Positions 23,622 to 28,483 of a stretch of 28,483 nt of DNA are shown here, piece by piece. The translations under genes and the position numbers were made by a program. The stretch's first letter is position 1; each line of letters starts with the position of its first letter. This DNA comes from CAZCFB01 sp964511535 (lineage in GTDB: Bacteria > Myxococcota_A > Polyangia > GCA-2747355 > CAZCFB01): positions 1-28,483 of the forward strand of contig CAZEFW010000127.1 of assembly GCA_964511535.1 (NCBI GenBank), written 5' to 3'. Below the pieces are notes generated by a model, which was not told the origin of the DNA, ran no database searches, and saw only the letters and a program-made list of their open reading frames with translations.

Positions 23622-24089
23622 CTACTTCGTCACGGGCGGTATCTTGGCCGGCGGCGTGACCTTCTCCAACGGGGTGGCCTTGTCGCCGCCGCCCTTGATC
23701 AGCGCCTTTCGGTCCTTGGCCGCGTCCTTGGTCTTGAGCTCGAAGTTGTCCTGCTCCTGCATCACATCGCCGCGGCTGCCGAGATCCAGCAGGGTGAGCA
23801 CGAAGAAGATTGCCAGGAACAGCAGGGACGCGATGAAGATCAGACTGTTGAAGCCGGCGTCGTACTTCAGGTGCATGAAGTAGGCAGAGACCAGCGACGC
23901 CTTGATGATGGCCACGATCATGGCCACGATGATGGCCGGCTTGCCGAGGTCGAGCATGGAGACGCCCACCGTCACGGCGGTGAGCACCATGAGCGCGCCG
24001 AACACGGCGAAGTAGACCCACAGCGGCAGCACATGCTCCTCGTGCTCGTGGTGCTCCTGGTCTGGGAGGGTTTCGGTGTTGGCGGTCAT
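23622..24089 (-). CDS. ctaF: Cytochrome c oxidase subunit IV
   Basis: This 155-residue membrane protein has three hydrophobic segments (about residues 22-43, 49-71, 78-100) and the family motif A-Y-F-M-H-L-K in the loop after the second. The N-terminus is rich in His and Glu. The soluble C-terminal tail of about 50 Lys/Asp/Pro-rich residues is longer than usual. It is the accessory subunit of the caa3 oxidase and the last gene of the operon. A strong AGGAGG site precedes the ATG, and the gap to ctaE is 10 bp. Confidence 0.88.
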   Translation of the reverse strand: MTANTETLPDQEHHEHEEHVLPLWVYFAVFGALMVLTAVTVGVSMLDLGKPAIIVAMIVAIIKASLVSAYFMHLKYDAGFNSLIFIASLLFLAIFFVLTLLDLGSRGDVMQEQDNFELKTKDAAKDRKALIKGGGDKATPLEKVTPPAKIPPVTK

Positions 24090-24099
24090 CTCGGGCCTC

Positions 24100-24747
24100 C
24101 TACTTGACCAGGTAGAGCAAGGGGAACAGGAAGATCCACACCAGATCCACGATGTGCCAGTAGAGGCCCACGTTCTCCACCGGGGTGTAATGGTGGGAGC
24201 CGAACATGCCCTGGCGGGAGCGGATGAAGATCCAGGCGATGACGATCATGCCTGCGACGACGTGCACCATGTGCAGCCCGGTCATGACGAAGTACACGCC
24301 GAAGAAGACATGGGGCATGCCGCCCACGCCCTTGGCGGTGAAGTACTTGCCCGGCAGCAGGCCGAGGTGGAACTTGTGGGAGTACTCGAAGTACTTGACC
24401 ACCAGGAACACGCCGGCCAGCAGGAACGTCACGGCCAGCATGCGCACAAGGTTCTTCTGGTCGTCCACCTGTGCCGAGCGCACGGCCAGGGCCATGGTCA
24501 AGGAAGAGGTGATGAGCACCACGGTGTTCAGGCCCCCCATGGGGATGCTCAGGTACTGGTGCGCCTCCATGAAGGTGCCGGGGTAGAAAAATCGCAGCGC
24601 GCCGTAGGCCATGAACAGGCCGCCGAAGAAGAGCACCTCGGTGGCCAGGAAGATCCACATCCCCATCTTGGCCGCCGAGCGCTGCTGCTCGACGCTGTAG
24701 AAGTGGTCCTGGAGGTGCGCCGGAGCGTCAGGTGCCGAGGTGCTCAT
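24100..24747 (-). CDS. ctaE: Cytochrome c oxidase subunit III
   Basis: This 215-residue protein has the five-helix pattern of bacterial subunit III. Conserved points are M-W-I-F-L-A-T-E-V-L-F-F near residue 30, with the subunit III glutamate, G-L-N-T-x-x-L-I-x-S-S and G-x-H-M-x-H-V in later helices. The protein ends in a helix rich in Trp (Y-W-H-I-V-D-L-V-W). It supports the stability of subunit I and proton uptake. The ATG at 24747 was chosen by family length, with GGAG eight bases upstream. Longer open frame upstream is out of frame with ctaD and not real. Confidence 0.93.
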   Translation of the reverse strand: MSTSAPDAPAHLQDHFYSVEQQRSAAKMGMWIFLATEVLFFGGLFMAYGALRFFYPGTFMEAHQYLSIPMGGLNTVVLITSSLTMALAVRSAQVDDQKNLVRMLAVTFLLAGVFLVVKYFEYSHKFHLGLLPGKYFTAKGVGGMPHVFFGVYFVMTGLHMVHVVAGMIVIAWIFIRSRQGMFGSHHYTPVENVGLYWHIVDLVWIFLFPLLYLVK

Positions 24748-24752
24748 CTGCT

Positions 24753-26411
<1,659 letters not shown>

Positions 26412-26450
26412 GTCTCCCCGGGTGTCTCGCTTATCTCTTACGGTCGCCGG

Positions 26451-27485
26451 CTACTTGAGCGACTTGATGTAGTCGATGATGGCGTTGGTCTGCTTCTCTT
26501 TGAGCCTGCCCGAGTAGGTGGGCATCACCGGCTGGTACCCCTTCACCACCTTCTCGTTGGGCTGCATGAGCGACTCGCGCAGGTAGTTGTCGTCCACCTT
26601 GACCTGCTTGCCGTCGGCCATGGTCTCCATCTTGTCGTAGATCCCCTTCATCGACGGCCCGGTGAGCTTGCTGCCGTCCACGGTGTGGCAGGCGGTGCAC
26701 CCCTTGGCCTTGAACAGCACCTTGCCGAACTCGGCGCTGCTCATGCCCTTGCCGCTCAGCCCGCCGCCCGAGTCGATCCAGTCGGTGTACGCCTTCTCGC
26801 TCACCACCTTGACCGTGGCCATCATCTTGGAGTGGGCCGTGCCGCAGTACTCCGCGCACAACACCTCGTACTCGCCCACCGCGGTGGGGTGGAACCAAAT
26901 CACGGTGTAGCGGTTGGGGAGCACGTCCCGCTTGACCCTGAAGGCGGGCAGGTAGAACGAGTGGATCACGTCCATGGAGCTCATGGTGAGCTTCACCGGC
27001 CGATCCACCGGCACCACCAGCTCGGAGGTGTTGATGCCGTCCTTGGGGTAGTCGAAGGTCCAGGACCACTTCTGCCCGGTGACCCGGATGTCGATGGAGT
27101 CCCGCGGCGGCACGCTCAGGTCCATGAAGTCCTTGAAGCCCCAGAAGAAGATGATCACCAGCAGCACCGCCGGCACCACGGCCCACACCACCTCGACGGT
27201 CTTGTTGCCGTGGAGCGGGCTGGTCTTCTGATCTGGCGTCTTGCGCCGGTAGCGGATGACGAAGTAGACCATCGCGCCGATGATGAGCACGAAGAAGAAG
27301 ACGCTGAGCCAGAGGATGAAGTTGAACAGGGTGTCCACCCTGCTCGCCTCCTCTGACGCCGCGCGGTAGAAGCCGCCGGCGCCCTTGGGGACAGCGTGCG
27401 CGACGCCGCCCAACAGCAGGCGATATAGCAGCTCCAGGATGAATCCGACTATTCGGTACAGTTGTTCGAAGCCTGAAGATTCCAT
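26451..27485 (-). CDS. ctaC: Cytochrome c oxidase subunit II with fused cytochrome c (caa3 type)
   Basis: This 344-residue protein delivers electrons to subunit I. An N-terminal segment and two transmembrane helices (about residues 55-77 and 98-118) precede the periplasmic cupredoxin domain. CuA ligands are an His in V-I-H-S-F, C210 and C214 with E212 in C-A-E-Y-C, H218 and M221. A C-terminal cytochrome c domain has C263-T-A-C266-H267 and a likely Met ligand in P-V-M-P-T-Y. The fusion defines a caa3 oxidase. Only 13 bp, including an A7 run on the coding strand, separate it from the SCO gene. The ribosome binding site is weak (AAAGG). Confidence 0.95.
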   Translation of the reverse strand: MESSGFEQLYRIVGFILELLYRLLLGGVAHAVPKGAGGFYRAASEEASRVDTLFNFILWLSVFFFVLIIGAMVYFVIRYRRKTPDQKTSPLHGNKTVEVVWAVVPAVLLVIIFFWGFKDFMDLSVPPRDSIDIRVTGQKWSWTFDYPKDGINTSELVVPVDRPVKLTMSSMDVIHSFYLPAFRVKRDVLPNRYTVIWFHPTAVGEYEVLCAEYCGTAHSKMMATVKVVSEKAYTDWIDSGGGLSGKGMSSAEFGKVLFKAKGCTACHTVDGSKLTGPSMKGIYDKMETMADGKQVKVDDNYLRESLMQPNEKVVKGYQPVMPTYSGRLKEKQTNAIIDYIKSLK

Positions 27486-27498
27486 GGGCCTTTTTTTG

Positions 27499-28310
27499 TC
27501 ACATATCCGCCCCGGTCGAGCAAGCCTGCCGGCGGCTCTCGCGGCGCCACCAGAGGCCCAGGAACAGGGCGAGGATCAATAAGGTCGCGCCGCCGCCAAG
27601 GCGCATGATACCGACGGCGTAGGGGCCGTAGCGGCCAGAGCTGGCGTCGTAGTGAAAGCAACTCAGGATCAGGCGGTCCACCGTGGAGCCCACCTTGCCC
27701 TCTCCGGCCTCGATCAGGGCGAACTTCAGGTCCTGGGTGGACATCTCCAGGCCGTAGATGTAGCGGGTGATCTTGCCGGTGGGGGAGATGAACATGATCA
27801 CCGCGGGGTGGGCCCACTGGTTCAGCTCGGCGTCGTAGCGGTAGCCGAACCCCACGCTGCCAGCCACTTTGGCGATCTGGTCCTCCTTGCCTACCAGGAA
27901 CGACCAGTCCAGGTCGTCACCGCGGCCGAGGGACTCGAGGTAGTTGTTGCGCTTGCCCGCGGCCAGGTGCTGGTCCTCGCGATGGTCGATGCTCACCGTG
28001 ACCTGGCGGAACTCCTTTCCGGCCGTCCACTGGAGCTTCTTGAGCGCCCGGACCAGGGCGTTGAGCTGCACGCTGCACAGGGTGGTGCAGGTGTAGTAGT
28101 TGAGGGTCAGCAGCACCGGCTTGCCCGACTTGAAGTAGTCGGCCAGCTTCACCGACTTGCCGGCGTGATCGGTGAACTGAGTGTCCAGCGCCACCTGCTG
28201 GCCCAGGTGCTCCTCCACGTCGATACCTACCAGCTTCTTGGGCAACGTCTCCTCGGCGTGAGCCGGGGCCGCGAGCAGCAGCAATGAGACGGCTATGAGA
28301 CCCCGCAGGC

Positions 28311-28314
<4 letters not shown>
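27499..28314 (-). CDS. sco1: SCO1/SenC-family copper chaperone, TTG start
   Basis: This 271-residue protein inserts copper into the CuA site of cytochrome oxidase in the periplasm. It has a signal peptide (cleavage A-H-A near residue 20), the thioredoxin-like SCO fold with Cu ligands C76-T-T-L-C80 and H169 (A-H-P-A-V-I), and a C-terminal membrane helix (about 238-256) with a basic end. Unlike classical Sco1, the anchor is C-terminal. The start appears to be TTG at 28314, overlapping the upstream stop as TTGA. I found no ATG or GTG that also preserves the signal peptide. It precedes ctaC, consistent with an assembly role. Confidence 0.9.

Positions 28315-28483
<169 letters not shown>

Noticed and set aside
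27487..27493. T7 run as a terminator after the SCO gene
   Set aside because: No stem precedes it, and on the coding strand it reads as A7 between two tightly spaced operon genes.

Overview
The window is high-GC DNA (roughly 65-70% by eye) from a Gram-negative bacterium that looks like a Myxococcota / former Deltaproteobacteria member. The evidence is a giant MopE-like protein with calcium/metal-binding repeats, several lipoproteins with Asp/Pro/Gly-rich linkers, a TIGR03790-family protein, FGE-like paralogues and a caa3 oxidase. No rRNA, tRNA, CRISPR array, insertion sequence or phage gene was seen. The right end runs into a long poly-G stretch that is probably not genomic, so the contig most likely ends near 28380.

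Layout. (1) 74-4059, minus: a MoxR ATPase, a DUF58 protein and a BatA-like VWA membrane protein, in that transcription order. (2) 4117-4971, minus: an orphan beta-class DNA methyltransferase behind an AT-rich promoter with nested inverted repeats. (3) 5080-10514, minus: a 1314-residue Cys/Asp-rich secreted protein followed by an NagZ-like GH3 hydrolase. (4) 10618-13598: a TIGR03790 lipoprotein (+), a DUF4846 lipoprotein (-) and a small secreted Cys protein (+). (5) 13774-15327, plus: an acyltransferase fused to an alpha/beta hydrolase. (6) 15374-16617, plus: two tandem lipoproteins that share an 8-cysteine domain I do not recognise. (7) 16667-18046, minus: a tandem flavodoxin-fold protein with an Isf-like cysteine cluster. 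(8) 18063-23494, minus: an operon of a PEGA-domain protein, a lipoprotein and three FGE-like paralogues that lack the catalytic cysteines. (9) 23622-28314, minus: SCO protein and caa3 oxidase subunits II, I, III and IV, with the C-terminal tail of another gene upstream.

Most products are predicted to act in the envelope or outside the cell. The caa3 cluster forms a terminal oxidase of the A2 subtype, with SCO as the likely CuA assembly factor. The FGE-like operon appears to make a surface set of non-catalytic proteins, but its role is unknown.

The strongest unannotated signal is regulatory. Five transcription-unit heads (starts 4971, 10618, 12963, 15374, 18046) each carry TANNNT exactly six bases before the ATG and no clear ribosome binding site. 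This is the geometry expected for leaderless mRNAs. A second signal is short-period intergenic repeats (7-8 bp units) in four spacers.
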